Notes: generated by a model not told the origin, from the letters alone. Counted from the stretch's first letter, positions 12,396 through 23,555 are shown. The stretch is DNA of 64,000 nucleotides from Heterohyrax brucei (GCA_028571685.1 CM053156.1:85811049-85875048), one strand, 5' to 3'. A program made the numbers and translations.

Positions 12396-12639
12396 CCTGC
12401 CCCAAAGTGCATGCAGCTGTTTGGCTGGGCCGTGATTCCCAGTGTTCTGTGACTGCGTTCCTTTTTGTGATTTTCCTGTGCTGTAAATCTGAATCACTGC
12501 CTCTGGTTAGTAGACTGGATTATGTTAACGAGGACCAGGGGGCGACTGTGACACCTTCCTCAGGTCCCCCGTGCTCCAGTGTAAAGGGAGTTTCTCTGGA
12601 GTGTGGCCTGCACCACGTTCATCCTTTTATCCTACAAGA

Positions 12640-12930
12640 GATAGAAGGAAAGGGAAGCAAGCAGAGAACGGGGCGACCACAGACCGTCAGGAAAGCGGCA
12701 CCGAGAGCAGAGCGTGTCCTTCGGACCCGAGATTCCGGTGCCGAGGTGCTCCCTGACCAAAGGCTGACGCAGCACGAGACCTTCCTCCGGAGCCCCCAGA
12801 GTGCGTTCCCCTGGAGAGAGCACCCTGAATTCGGACTTCTAGCCCCCTGGACTGTATGATAATAAACTTTCCTTTGCTAAAGCCTTCTACTTGTGGCACT
12901 TCTGTTAGAGCAGCACCCGATGACTGAGAC
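12640..12930 (+). repeat. MaLR-like LTR 3' part, sense
   Basis: Ends in ataataaactttcctttgct and cttgtggcacttctgttaga, the 3' end shared with the copies at 52700 and 62465. Confidence 0.55.
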
Positions 12931-12944
12931 AGCCCTCGAGAGGC

Positions 12945-13160
12945 GGCATTCCCCGGAGAAGGACACTGCTTGGTAAAGTGGAGGGTGGGCATAAGAGAGG
13001 AAGACCCTCGATGAGATGACGTGACACACCGGCTGCGTCGGCGAGCCCAGCCCGACGACGGCGGGAGCGGCCCGAGCTGGGTCTCTTGTTCTCTTGTACG
13101 TGGGGCTCCTCTGAGTTGACTGACTTGATGGCACCTGAAAGCAACACGCAGGTACGCCAC
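12945..13160 (+). mobile_element. RTE 3' end fragment with CpG-dense core
   Basis: Begins with the RTE block encoding EKDTAW and continues through the 3' region to the tail (gagttgactgacttgatggcacc). Bases 13010-13080 are unusually CpG-rich for a decayed repeat. Confidence 0.6.
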
Positions 13161-13529
13161 GGGTGTGTGCTACTGCGTTCTGTGGTCAGGGAGCGTCTCT
13201 GGGGCCATGTTCTGAATTTCCAGGCACAGCCGGTCAGACGGGCGGCCGGTCAGCAGCAGTGGCCGTTTCTAGGAGATGCTTTGCTTTAAAATAGTGCTTG
13301 GACCCTGGGGTCTGCAGTGTCCCTTCTGTGCTGGGGGCTCCAGCTGTTTTCCTGCCTACCTAGCGTGTCCATGTACCAAGCTGTCCAGCTTCTCCCAGAG
13401 ACTCCTGCTTTCACAAGCAAGCTTTTGGGGGAGCTGGAATGAGAGGTCTGCAGACCAGGTAACTGAGGCTGCTCTGCGGCCAAGAGAGAGCAGTTGTGTT
13501 TGCTCTGCTGCTGCTGTTTGCTGCCAGCA

Positions 13530-13770
13530 AATGGACTGCGACACACAGCGACCCTGGGACAGTGCAACCCCTGGGACAGCGCGACCCGTGACAGTGTGAC
13601 GGCCTGTGACACAGCGGACCTGCCCGTGAGGTTTTCAAGGCTGTCAGCTCTGTGGGGGCCGATCGCCAGGCCTTTCCCTCTCCGCAGGGCTAGTGGGCCT
13701 GACTGCTAAGCTTTTCCAGTTAGCAGCTGAGTGTTTAACCGTTGACGCCCCTAGGCCCCTCACTGGCGCC
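13530..13770 (-). repeat. Degraded AfroSINE with small internal tandem
   Basis: The segment for cgaccctgggacag has been repeated three or four times in varied form (gaccctgggacagtgcaac, cctgggacagcgcgaccc); the far end reads gttagcagctgagtgtttaa. Confidence 0.55.
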
Positions 13771-14167
13771 TCTTTTCTATTTTAAAGCTGTGTGTCAACG
13801 CACAGGGGGAGCAGCCAACCTGAAACCCTTCTGTCCCAGCAACAAACCCGGGCGAGCCTGTATAACAAAAGTGGTATTTTTTTCTCATTAAGACAAATTA
13901 TTTAACGCGCAAGTGGCTGCTTTTATCCGACAGAAACATCCCTGAATGAGTTTTATAATCACTTTGTCAGTTCTCACAGCTCAATTCAGTGCTAAAGCAC
14001 CATGGCCGTATTTTTATAGGGAAAAGCTGTTTTCATGTTAATACGGAAACATCCTTCCACAAACAAGTAAATATTTTAATATCCCTAAATAGCCATTAAG
14101 TGAAAAGGCTGCCCTGAATAGCAGGGGTCCAACAAATCTCTTTCTATGGGAGACAGCGGCCACCATG

Positions 14168-14325
14168 GAGGGGTTTCCTCGTTGCTGTTGAGTCAATTCC
14201 GACTCATAGCGACCCTACAGGACAGAGCAGCACCGGCCCATAGAGTTTCAGAAGAAAGCCTGGTGGATTTGAACCACCGGCTTTGGGTGAACAGTTGTAG
14301 CACTGAGTCACTGCACCCCTGGGGT
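14168..14325 (-). repeat. AfroSINE
   Basis: gttgagtcaattccgactca and gtggatttgaaccaccggct. Confidence 0.85.
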
Positions 14326-14570
14326 TCCCCTGATGGGAACTGTCCACTGGGCAGTGTGCTTCAGCGTCTGAATTCCTACCTTCCAGTCCCGCAGACACAC
14401 TGCACACACAGGCACCTCCTGTCTGTCAGTGTGGGCTGGCAGGTTGCCTACGGCGCTGAACAGGTTTCAGTGGGGCTTCCAGGTGAAAAAGGACTAGGAA
14501 GACAGGCCTGGAGATCTGCTTCCAAAAATCTGCCCGTGAAAACCCTGGGCATCACAACGGTCCTCCACTA
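14325..14570 (+). repeat. AfroSINE, second type
   Basis: gaattcctaccttccagtcc through gaagacaggcctggagatct; head-to-head with the copy on its left. Confidence 0.7.
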
Positions 14571-14639
14571 GTTGGGTGCCAACTCGGCAGCAGCTAACAG
14601 TTCACAGCCCACTGCGCCCTCCGCTACCTTCTGTGACTG

Positions 14640-14838
14640 CTTTTCCTGTTGCTACTGAGCAGATGCCAACCCACAGCGATGCCACAGGACACACAACAGC
14701 CCCACGGGCTCTCAAGCCTGTAATCTTTACAGAGGCAGACTGCCGCACCGGTCTCCAGTGGGGCGGTTAGGGAGTTCAGACCACTGACCTTTTGGTGAGT
14801 GGCTGAGTGCTTCACCACTGTGCCACCAAAGCTTGTTG
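14640..14838 (-). repeat. AfroSINE, long form
   Basis: cctgtaatctttacagaggc and cttcaccactgtgccaccaa. Confidence 0.8.
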
Positions 14839-15314
14839 TTGCTTTACTGCTGTTGATAATTCGGGCCTTGGGGAAAGATTATGATAACCACCAGGATGAG
14901 TCTTTTCATCCATGACCTTCAGACTCAGACGCAGACTGCCAGGCTTCAGTGACAGGAAGCCATGGCGTTGCCTTCCTTGACTGGTTCGTTTCTGGCTCCC
15001 GGGGACCCTCCGCTGTGACAGCCAAGTGTGGCCTTTCCGTGGCGTGCCCCCTGATCGGCTTCTGTTCACTGTGCTCAATCAAGTGTTTTTTTGTTTGTTT
15101 GGTTGTTGTTACTTCCTTTCCGTCCCAACAAGCAAGCCCCACCGTCCTGTAGGTGCACTGCACGGCAAAGCAAGCAGCCAGGCCTTCTGAAGTCCTCAAC
15201 TGTGTACACTCTACGAGAGAACAACTTCCAGAACCCAGGATCAGAACCGCAGCTGCGTCCTGGGAATGGTACCAAAGCTACTAACAGTGGTGCCACAAAC
15301 TGGGCGCTGCTTAG

Positions 15315-15397
15315 GATGACTGTGTGCCATGGAGTCGATTCTAGCTCACAAGGGACCACATGTGACTGATTAGAACTGCCACACAGGACTAGGCTAT
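15315..15397 (-). repeat. AfroSINE fragment
   Basis: catggagtcgattctagctc and ttagaactgccacacagg, next to the LTR-split SINE. Confidence 0.55.
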
Positions 15398-15442
15398 ATT
15401 AGCGGCTTAGTGGTTAAGTACTACGTCTCATAACCAAAAGGT

Positions 15443-15968
15443 TGTTAGGGTTCGGGATTCAAGAAGCAACGCAGATTCTCTTTAAAGGTTAAGTTTTATT
15501 AAAAATATGCCCAACGGGAAAAAGACTGGTGCACCAGGGATGCGCTCCAAACTACACAGAGCAAGGAGGTGACCCCAAGCTTTCTTAGCACCCAGTATTT
15601 AAGCCGTAAAATCACAAGGTAGGGAGGGGGAGCTGACCTTTGCAATGATTGGCTGAGGTTGGCTGAAGCCATATGGAATTTCTGCAAGTTGCAAAATTTA
15701 GCTGTGGGTGAATCTGTTAACCACATTGGTGAATGTTTTCATCCATATGGAATTTCCGTAGGTTGTAAAATATAACCAGGAGTGGATGTTTTACTAGGTT
15801 GGCTCCAGGGTTTATTTGCGAAGCTGTCTCCCCAGGCCCTGTCTGTTTCAGTGTAATTACCCTATAATATCTCTTGTTATTTCCTGCTAAGTTAGTTCCT
15901 GGAGCCTATTATCTGAATTTTCACTGCCCTCTTCCTCTAAATGGAGTTACTTGCCTCATTTCAACACA
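15443..15968 (-). mobile_element. Probable solo LTR of an endogenous retrovirus, inside a SINE
   Basis: Read on the minus strand, this 526-bp block starts TGTGTTG, ends CCTAACA, and has an AATAAA signal and a Cys/Pro-free, non-coding R/U5-like end, as solo LTRs of gammaretrovirus-like elements do. It interrupts an AfroSINE: the SINE left part (15398-15442) resumes at 15969. No matching target-site duplication is clear, and a few SINE bases are missing at the junction. No internal viral genes are present. Confidence 0.55.
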
Positions 15969-15991
15969 CATCTGCCAGGCACTCCTCGGAA

Positions 15992-16005
15992 ACTCTAGGG
16001 GGCAG
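15992..16005 (+). promoter_or_regulatory. CTCF-like motif created within an AfroSINE
   Basis: ACTCTAGGGGGCAG matches the CTCF core at 12 of 14 positions. The usual SINE sequence here (actctatggggcag) matches 11, so one T-to-G change improved it. Confidence 0.35.
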
Positions 16006-16079
16006 TTCTAGTCTGACCTCTAGTGTTGCTATGAGTCGGCACTGACTCGATGGCAGTAGCTCTCTCTCTCAGTCTTTAC

Positions 16080-16318
16080 AGAGGAAACCCTGCTGGTGTA
16101 GTGGTTAAGTGCGGTGTCAGCCAATCAAAAGTTTGGCCCTCCTGGGAAGCTTCGTTCTACAAGGTCGCTATGCGTCAGAACCGACTTGACAGCAGCAGGT
16201 TTGGGTCGTCTTCACGGAAGCAAACCCCCGGGTCTTTCTCCCATAGGGTTGCTGGCTGTGTTCGAACCATCAACCCTGCAGTTGGCAGCTGAGTGTTTAA
16301 CCATTGTGTTACCGGGTG
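16080..16318. repeat. Sense AfroSINE followed by antisense AfroSINE remnant
   Basis: 16080-16205 sense (gaaaccctgctggtgtagtg; tcgctatgcgtcagaaccga); 16205-16318 antisense (gttggcagctgagtgtttaa). A possible hairpin pair. Confidence 0.75.
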
Positions 16319-16454
16319 TACTTGATACACTCAATTAAAAATAAACAGCCATAAAATGATGAGGAGAACCTGAGACTGCCAGTAAGCCAGAGGTCCTAAA
16401 GCTTGAAGTGAATACGTCTGAGCATAAATAAGGCTACTTATTGAGGGCTAGAAA

Positions 16455-16615
16455 TCCTGATGGGGAAGTGGGTAGACGCTATGGCTGCCAACCAAACCAT
16501 CGCAGTTCGAATCCGCCAGGGGCTCTTTGGGAACTCTGCAGGGCAGTTCTACTCTGCCCTATGGGATTGCTGTGAGTTGGAATCAACTTAACGGCAGTGG
16601 GTTTGGTTATTGGTT
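16455..16615 (+). repeat. AfroSINE, well preserved
   Basis: cagttcgaatccgccagggg and ttgctgtgagttggaatcaa. Confidence 0.9.
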
Positions 16616-16619
16616 TATT

Positions 16620-16900
16620 GCGGGGTGGTTATAAAGAATACATTTGAGATCTATCTTTATGGCATCAAATCAACACCAGCAACTCAGAAGTGAGGTAGGA
16701 AACTTGGGGAGCAGTGAGTTTATGCTAACGGGGGAGAAGCAATTTGGAACAGGAGGGTGAGAATGGCTGCACAACTCAAGGATGTCACCAGTGTCACTGG
16801 ACTGTACCTCTGTAGTGTGCCTCTGGAAACTGTTGAGTAGGTGTATGTTTTGCTGTGTATATTGTCAACAAAATTAAAAAATAAAGAATACTTTCACAGG
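16620..16900 (+). mobile_element. Old L1 3' end, sense
   Basis: gagaatggctgcacaactca, cactggactgtacctctgta and the terminal aattaaaaaataaagaatac follow the layout of old mammalian L1 3' ends. Confidence 0.5.
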
Positions 16901-17499
16901 GGCTATTAAGAGTATCGTCGATTATCAGGGAAAAAAAAAACTTTTATCTTGGCAATAGTATTTAGAAAACAAAACCTTGCCATTTTCAAAAGGTAGGCTA
17001 TCAAACTTTATGATATACATCACTTCAGTCTCATAAGCCTCCTCCACAGTATTCAGCCTTCTCAATGACTAATTTCAGACAATAGTGGGCTGCTGGCATG
17101 CATCTTCTAGCTCTTGGATCTGTTTAAAAAACATCCTTTATATAATGGAACAGTTGTCTGGCACTGCTGTAATTTAAACGCACTCCCCCCTAAACAGAGA
17201 GGTGAACAGTCCAGAATTATTTCCTGCTGCACCAACAGCTGTTTTCGAGCTGAAGGTTCCATTCCGAACCCCGGACCTCAGGAACCTTCCACACTTAGAG
17301 GTTTTGTAAAGGCCACTCTCTCTTACCCAGCAGCCTCAAGAGTAAATCATGCACCTGTTCCTCTCCAAGGCAGAGCACTTCTTACATACTTTCTGCACGG
17401 TACAGAATTAACAAGAGGAACTCCCGATATTCCGCTGTAGCTTTGAGTTGTGATGCCCAGAAATTCCTCATAGCTACGTGAGTCTGTTGGAAACTCTGT

Positions 17500-17655
17500 C
17501 TACGCAGTGGTTTAAGTGCTATGCCTGCTAACCAGAAGATTGGCGTTTCAAATCCGCCAGGCGTTCCTTGGAAACTCTATGGGGCAGTTCTACCCTGACC
17601 TCTAGGGTCACTAGGAGTCCGACCCATATCGATGGCCGTGGGTTTGGTTTTTTTT
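17500..17655 (+). repeat. AfroSINE
   Basis: gtggtttaagtgctatgcct to gatggccgtgggtttggttt; a CTCF-like motif follows 40 bp later. Confidence 0.85.
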
Positions 17656-17695
17656 TAAAATGAGTCCATCCCAATGTCTGAAAAGAAAGACAGGG

Positions 17696-17709
17696 GCGCC
17701 CTCTTGTGG
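17696..17709 (-). promoter_or_regulatory. CTCF-type core motif downstream of CTCFL
   Basis: CCACAAGAGGGCGC on the minus strand fits CCASYAGRKGGCRS at 13 of 14 positions, with a G-rich extension. It is 5.8 kb past the CTCFL stop, a plausible boundary position. Confidence 0.5.
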
Positions 17710-17813
17710 CAGCGTCGCCCCTGCTTATATTGATTTATTTTTTCCCTCCGTTGCGGTGGAGTTGATTCTGACCCATGGCGCCCCCTAACGGCTATGCAAG
17801 GTTTCTTTTTCTG

Positions 17814-17815
17814 TA

Positions 17816-17846
<31 letters not shown>

Positions 17847-17849
17847 TTT
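17814..17849. repeat. (TA)n microsatellite followed by T-run
   Basis: About 12 TA units then 12 Ts, within an antisense repeat end. Confidence 0.95.
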
Positions 17850-18117
17850 AAGAAGAAAGATCATTGCTGTTGAAAATAACACACAGCACAACACGCACCA
17901 GTTCAACCATTTCTGCATGCACAACTCAGTGACTCGGATGACATTCTTTCAGTTGTGCAGCCACTGTCACCGTCCTTTTCTGAGTTGTTCTTCCACTACA
18001 AACATGATAAAACTCACTGCCCCCTAAGGTTCCGATCTAATCGTTCTAGTTGCTATTGTCAATTTGATCCCATAACGATGGTTCTTAAAAGAGTGCAGGG
18101 CTCAAGGCCAACTCGGC
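17850..18117 (-). mobile_element. L1 3'-end-like repeat, antisense
   Basis: caacacgcaccagttcaacc and ttgttcttccactacaaaca correspond in order to the fuller copy at 38035-38650. Confidence 0.5.
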
Positions 18118-18420
18118 TGAAATCTCTGTGACAGCAGATCGCCAGGCCTTTCATCCGCGATGGCCCTGGGCAAGCCGGAACTGTCCGCCTTTAGGTGTGC
18201 AGCTGATCCCAAACTGCTTGCCTCTCCCTGGCTCTGTGGCACAGAGACTTCACTTTGGGAAGCAGCACGCCACACTCTTTAACCCAGGTGTTTGGTAGAA
18301 ACCTGGGTGCAAACCCAGATCCGCCGGGCGCTTCTTGGAAGCTTTACAGGGCAGTTGCACCCTGTCTATAGAGCCACTGTGAGTCAGAACCAACTCCACG
18401 GCAGTGGGTCTAGTTTTCAT
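18118..18420. repeat. Antisense AfroSINE remnant then sense AfroSINE
   Basis: 18118-18245 is a worn long form (acagcagatcgccaggcctt); 18280-18420 sense ends aaccaactccacggcagtgg. Confidence 0.6.
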
Positions 18421-19429
18421 TTCTGGATACAAAACAGAAGCAACATTGACAGCTTGCTTCATCCTTCATCCTTCGTCCAGGCTCTACATGCTGCAATGAG
18501 GTTTTTTTTTAATGAATGAAAAGTTCACTGGCAGGGGAAGCGATGTTTGGAGCAGCCAGGAAACTGGCCTGGGCTTTGACTCGGGACTGCCTGGCCACAG
18601 TGATCTGAGAATGAGATGCCCGGATGCTTGTCCTGGGACTGAACGGGAAGGCCACAGGCTCCAGCCCATCTAACCCTTCGCTGGGGCCGAGGGAGCCATC
18701 TGCTTTGCTAAGTCAGTGTGGGAAGCCTGGCTGGCTCACAGGTGAAGGCAGGGATTCCCTGGGCTGGCAGGCAGGCAGACCTGGGAGCTGGGCACCCTTT
18801 ATGGAAAGGCATGAGGCACCAAGCCTCGGAGGAAGAGGGCGCTAAGGTGTTCACGTGGGCTCCACGAAGCAGCTTCCTGAACAGGAGTGCTCTGCTCCAG
18901 CTGAGGCCTTGGGGCCAGCTGTGCTCACAGAGGAGGTGGGGGGTACTTCGAGGGGCCTCCCAGGCCGGGCATGCTGGGGCTTCAGGTTACAGAGGGAGAA
19001 GAGGGGGCTGTTGGGGATGTACATGGTCCTCATGGTGTCAGCCTCAGGGGGACCCCCATGAGGTGGAGCAGTAGAGCCCCAGGAGGCCAATGCTGACAGG
19101 TCCTGGGTACCCCACTCTCTCTCCATCTGGAAAAGCACAGGTAACCCCACAGGCCCGAGTGAGCTGTGGCAGGCCCACCCTACGCCCCCCCGTGCTCCGC
19201 TGGCGTCAGCACAGGCGGCCGTGCTGCACTGGGCTTCCCTCAGTGGTCTCCAAGAACAGCAGCTGGCCCAAGCTCCTATCGTCGGCAGAGCTGTGACAAA
19301 GATGTCCCTGCTTCCTGCCTAGATCCCAGTCGGATCTTCACCCGCTCCTCAGTCCTCCACCCGCTTCCACGCTCCAAACGTCTGTCTGTTCTTGGGCTTC
19401 CCTTCAGGTGTTCCTCACCCTACAGCAGG
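18421..19429. other. Intergenic GC-rich, unassigned
   Basis: No SINE or exon recognised. GGAGGAAGAGGGCGCTAAGG at about 18829 is a weak partial CTCF-like match. Confidence 0.45.
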
Positions 19430-19720
19430 GACAAGGGGGTCCAGTGGTAGAACCCGTGCCCTCCGTGAGGGATACCGGGGCTGCATTCCCGGCCGATGCA
19501 CCTCACACACAGCCACTGCCCATGGGTCAGCGGCGGCAGGCCGGCTGCTGGGATCATCAGCAGGCTTCAGTTCAGCTTCCAGACTAAGACGACCTAGGAG
19601 AAGGGCCTGATGACCTGCTTCTGAGTACCAGTGGGAGGAAACCCCAGGGATCTCAACAGTTCTGTCTCCAGCGTTCCATCCATCGTGTACAGGGTTGGCC
19701 TGAGTCCGCAACAATGCCCC
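19430..19720 (+). repeat. AfroSINE, second type, nearly complete
   Basis: ggtagaacccgtgccctccg, ggctgcattcccggccgatg and cttccagactaagacgacct give the full layout of this type. Confidence 0.75.
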
Positions 19721-19799
19721 AGATCAAGGGGCAAGCCTAGAATTTCAGTCTTCCTGGGAATCTTAGACAATCCTAGGCTTACGCTAAAACAAAAATCAA

Positions 19800-19965
19800 A
19801 CCAAACTCAGTGCTATTGAGTCGATGCTGACTCAGTGTGACCTCACAGGGTAGAGTAGAACTGCCCCGTAGCATTTCCAAGCAGTGCCTGGCAGGTTCAA
19901 ACTGCCAACCTTTTGTTGAGCACACGTAGCACTTAACTGCCACACCACCAGAGTGTCCAAGGTTA
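19800..19965 (-). repeat. AfroSINE
   Basis: gctattgagtcgatgctgac and caaactgccaaccttttgtt. Confidence 0.85.
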
Positions 19966-20253
19966 TGGCAGTCTGACAAAAACCCAGCACAAATCAGCAG
20001 AAGCCCAAAGGGATCCTGTCAGCTCCTAGTGGGGTGGCCTAGTGGGGAGGCCTGGTGCCGGCTGGATGTCGGGCTCGAGCAGCACCGTCGGGGTCACCTT
20101 ACCACCCGTCTTTGGTTCTATTTCCTGCTGGGTGTTAGCATCACTGTTTCTAATCAACGGGATTTATCGGGCCAGAGAAGATGGCTGTGGCCAGCTCTGG
20201 ACTCACCTGCTTCTGATTTGGGAGCCCCGTTAAAAGATAACTATTCCATTTAT

Positions 20254-20980
20254 TTTCTTCTGTGGTGCTTTAGATGAAGGCGTACAGAACAAATCAGTTT
20301 CTCACTAAACAATTAATACCCACATTGTTCTGTGACACTGGCAGCCAACGCCGCGATGTGTCAACCTTCTCCCCTTTTGAAACATGGGTTCCCCGTTCCA
20401 TTTGTCCAGCTTTCCTGTCCCCTCCTGCCTTCTCATCCTTGCCCCAGGGCTGTTGTGCCCATTTCGTCTCATAGGCACGGTGGAGCTATGTGTATTACTG
20501 TTTGTTTTATGGGTCTGTCCAACCTTCGGCTGAAGGGTGAACCAAGGATTGACTGAGTTAAAAAGGAGTCCAGGGGCAAGGATCTGCAGTCTCTTCCTGA
20601 CCGGTAAGTCATCTTTTTTGGCAAGTTTGAATTTTGTGCTGCGCTTTTCTCCAGCTCTGCGTGGGACCCTGTGTTGTGATCCCTGTCTGAGCAGTCGGTG
20701 GTGGTAACTGCCACCATCTAGCTGTGCTGGACTCAGTTTGGTGGAGGCTGTGGGAGCTGTGGTCCTTTAGGCCCGCGGCCTCATCTTTTCCTTGTTTCTT
20801 TGCTCTTCTTCATCCTCCCTTGCTCCCGACGGGGTGGGACCCATGGGCTCTCTTAGATGGCTGCTCACAGGCTTTTAACACCCCAGATGCTACTCACCAA
20901 AGTAGGATGTAGGACATTTTCTTTACAAACTCTGTTACGCCAGTTGAGCTGGCTGTCCCCCGAGATCATGGTCCCCAGGC
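20254..20980 (-). mobile_element. L1 3' UTR repeat, antisense
   Basis: Contains cagtttctcactaaacaatt, then ccaaccttcggctgaagggtg, then ttttaacaccccagatgct and ttacgccagttgagctgg. The same blocks occur in the same order at 54519-55195. Confidence 0.6.
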
Positions 20981-21333
20981 CATTACTTATTAAAAGTCTG
21001 TTTATGAAGATTTGGGGTGGCGTTCAGGTGGCAACAGTGCTTTCATTTTTCGGGTATCTTTCAGATGTTCTCCCCCTTTTTATAAACCACTGAAGCTGGA
21101 CCGTAAATACTACATTTCTGCTCATTTTCAATTTTAAAATACTGGTAACTAAAGATATACATGCTGCTTAAGGCTGTCAAACTTTCAAAACCACTTGCTT
21201 TTCAGGTGCTACTAAAACCAACATTCATTTTCTTTGGAAGAAAGGAAAATCCTACCAGCCTTGACGGAAAGAAGACATTTTTTAGGATCATTATTCACAT
21301 ACAACAAGGACAGTCAATCTGAACTCATTTCAT

Positions 21334-21339
21334 TTTATT
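21334..21339 (-). promoter_or_regulatory. Candidate polyadenylation hexamer for CTCFL
   Basis: AATAAA on the minus strand, 2.2 kb after the stop codon, at the left end of a mostly unique AT-rich stretch. It is the clearest canonical hexamer I found below the stop. Transcript ends are unknown and a variant signal nearer the stop could be used instead. Confidence 0.25.
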
Positions 21340-21794
21340 GAGCGATGCAAACCATCTTGAACAGTTAAAAGGCAAGAACTGATTACAAAAATTCCGACAG
21401 TCCCAATGCCAGCAAGTCGCAGACCACAGAACTGAAGCCTTACTCTACGAATTCGATAAATGGGCTGGCATGAAGACAATCTAACTCCTTTCTCGCTGGG
21501 AAACTACTTTCACGTGGTGACCCCTGAGCAGGGCTTCTGGATTTGGGATATTTGTAACAGATCAAATGCTAAGAATTTGAATGTGAATCAGTGATTTTTA
21601 TAGTACGGAAAGAAGTTCAAATATATCGAAAGCCTCTGTTTAGCTAAGAAAAGCAGTTTGGCTCTTTGTAACGACTGGTGTTATTTAATGTTAAGGGTTA
21701 AGGAGGCAGGTCACACACTGCCACTGTTGCGTGGTCTGGAGTCCTGCCTGACCCACAGCCCCCCGCAGGGAGAAGTGCCCCCACGGGGTTACCG

Positions 21795-22050
21795 ATGCAG
21801 AAGCCCTGATGGTGTTGTGGCTGAGAGCTCAGACACAGTCCCCAGCGGCTTCCTGGGGACCCCGTGGGGCTGTGCTACTCTGTCCCACCGGGTTGCTACG
21901 AGTGGGAATTGCCTCAACGAGCACGCAAGAGCTCGTGATCTTTATGGAAGCCGACTGCCACGTCTTCCTCCCATGGAGCAGCTGGTGGGTTTCAACGGCC
22001 AACCTTTCGGTCAGCAGCCGAGTGCTTAACCACAGCGCCACCGGCACTCT
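21795..22050. repeat. Sense AfroSINE joined to antisense long-form remnant
   Basis: The sense part ends gggaattgcctcaacgag; the antisense part runs ctcgtgatctttatggaagc to cttaaccacagcgccaccgg. Confidence 0.75.
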
Positions 22051-22659
22051 GTCATGTGCAATGGGAGCCAGGCAGCTTCTTCAACTGTCAAGCAGAAATA
22101 CAAGTGGCCAGGTGCTACAAAAAGTCCCAATTCTGACAAGCAGGCATTTTCACCATCAAAAGTTCATATCTTCTCACTCTGCAATCACTCACAAAATGTA
22201 CATGAAACAGTGTCAGCAAAACAAAGGGCTACAAACTGAGAGACAGTCAGGAGCATGGGCTGGGTGTCGCCGACCTGCCAGAGAGCAGACCGAGAAAGGG
22301 TACAGACTGGGAGACGAATTCAGAAAGTGCAGCTTGTACACATGTGGAGATAACCTATATTATCTGTTACTTTCTAGCCTAGTCCAGAGTTTTCTGGTTT
22401 TCACTCTTTTCATTTTTATAACATTTGAATCTTTTTGATTGAATTAGAACTCATTAAAAGCAATACAGTAATTTAAAATTGGGCGGAAAATTCATTTGTA
22501 TGGAGCATGAATGAAATTCATTTGCCTGACTGAAAAGGAGTATAAAAATTGATCAGTTGTCTATGTCTAAAACTTGTAAAAACAATTGAAATATCTCGGG
22601 TGTGTACAACTTAACAGGAACATTTCTGGCTTTGACTTTCTGTGTTAGTGCTGAATGAC

Positions 22660-23255
22660 CCCAACCAAACCCACCGCCGGGGAGTTGGTTCCGGGTTGCA
22701 GCCATCCGACTGGACCACGCACAGGTGCCTTCTAGGGCTTTAAGGCTGTGAACCTTTATGAAAGCACATTGTCACATCTGTCTTTCTCTGGTGGAGTGGC
22801 TGCCGGTGGGTGCCGACCCCAGACCCAGGGGTTAGCAGGGGAGCACTTTAGGACCTGAACAGCTGTCTATAAAACCAAAAAAGTTAAACTGGTTGCCATG
22901 ATGTCCGTTCTGACTCCCGGTGACCCCGCGAGTTACAGAGTGGAACTGCCTCACACGGTCTCCCAGACTGAGATTTTTATGGGAACAGATCGCCAGGTCT
23001 TCCTTCTGGGGTGCCTCAGGGTGGGCTTAGGCTGCCCATCTCTTAGTTCACAGGTGAGTGCAAACTGCTTTCCCCACCCGGGGACCTCAGCTGGTCTACT
23101 AAAAAAAAGACCAAGCGCCCTGCCACCCAGAGTTGACGCTGACTCATGGCGACCCTACAGGACAGAGCAGAACTGCCCCGTGTGGTTTCTAGGGAAACTG
23201 CCAACCTTGTGATTAGCAGGCATAGCACTCAATCACTACGACACAGGGTTTCCAA
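22660..23255 (-). repeat. Three consecutive antisense AfroSINEs in the likely CTCFL 3' UTR
   Basis: 22660-22830 (ccgccggggagttggttccg), 22870-23095 (ttctgactcccggtgacccc) and 23125-23255 (ttgacgctgactcatggcga). The gene also runs on the minus strand, so they would be sense in its transcript. Confidence 0.75.
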
Positions 23256-23555
23256 CTGGTCTATATGGCTGTTAAAGTAACCGTTACTAAAAGTCATGCC
23301 TCATTCATTATGGACCATCTCCCCAACACCACATGAACTCATAGGTCTGGGATGCCATCCTTCGATTCAAGGTACAAGCCTGTCAGAACACAGCCTGGAT
23401 TGTGTCCCGAATGATCCAGGCAGAACAGGGCCAACAATTCTAGGCTCTACTTCAAACTCGGGGAGGACTGGGGCCACGAACTTAATTCAAAGAGGGAGCA
23501 GCAATCGGAGAACGTGCTTCAGGAACCAGGGACGCTGTCACGGTGGCCGTCTTCA
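23256..23555 (-). other. CTCFL: CTCFL 3' UTR, proximal part
   Basis: This is non-repetitive sequence directly after the stop codon in the terminal exon, before a block of SINEs begins at about 23255. No polyadenylation hexamer was found in this short part, so the UTR probably reads on through the SINEs. Confidence 0.5.

Larger units (their letters stand above)
15398..16068 (+). repeat. AfroSINE split by a solo LTR
   Basis: The left half ends at accaaaaggt (15442) and the right half starts atctgccaggcactcctcgg (15971). The right half contains actctagggggcag at 15992-16005, a changed form of the usual ctctatggggcag. Confidence 0.75.
20981..22659. other. AT-rich unique sequence, possible distal CTCFL 3' UTR
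   Basis: Apart from the SINE pair at 21795-22050 this is non-repetitive and AT-rich, unlike the GC-rich intergenic DNA to its left. That would fit a long 3' UTR on the minus strand. Confidence 0.3.

Noticed and set aside
12532..12545. CTCF motif at ggaccagggggcga
   Set aside because: Only 11 of 14 core positions match, including two mismatches at the start and one at the end.
12095..12859. 254-residue plus-strand open frame
   Set aside because: It covers an RTE fragment and a MaLR-like repeat and shows no conserved domain.
1..23500. Exons of RBM38, PCK1 or another neighbour
   Set aside because: Looked for because of human synteny; no recognisable exon was seen on either strand.
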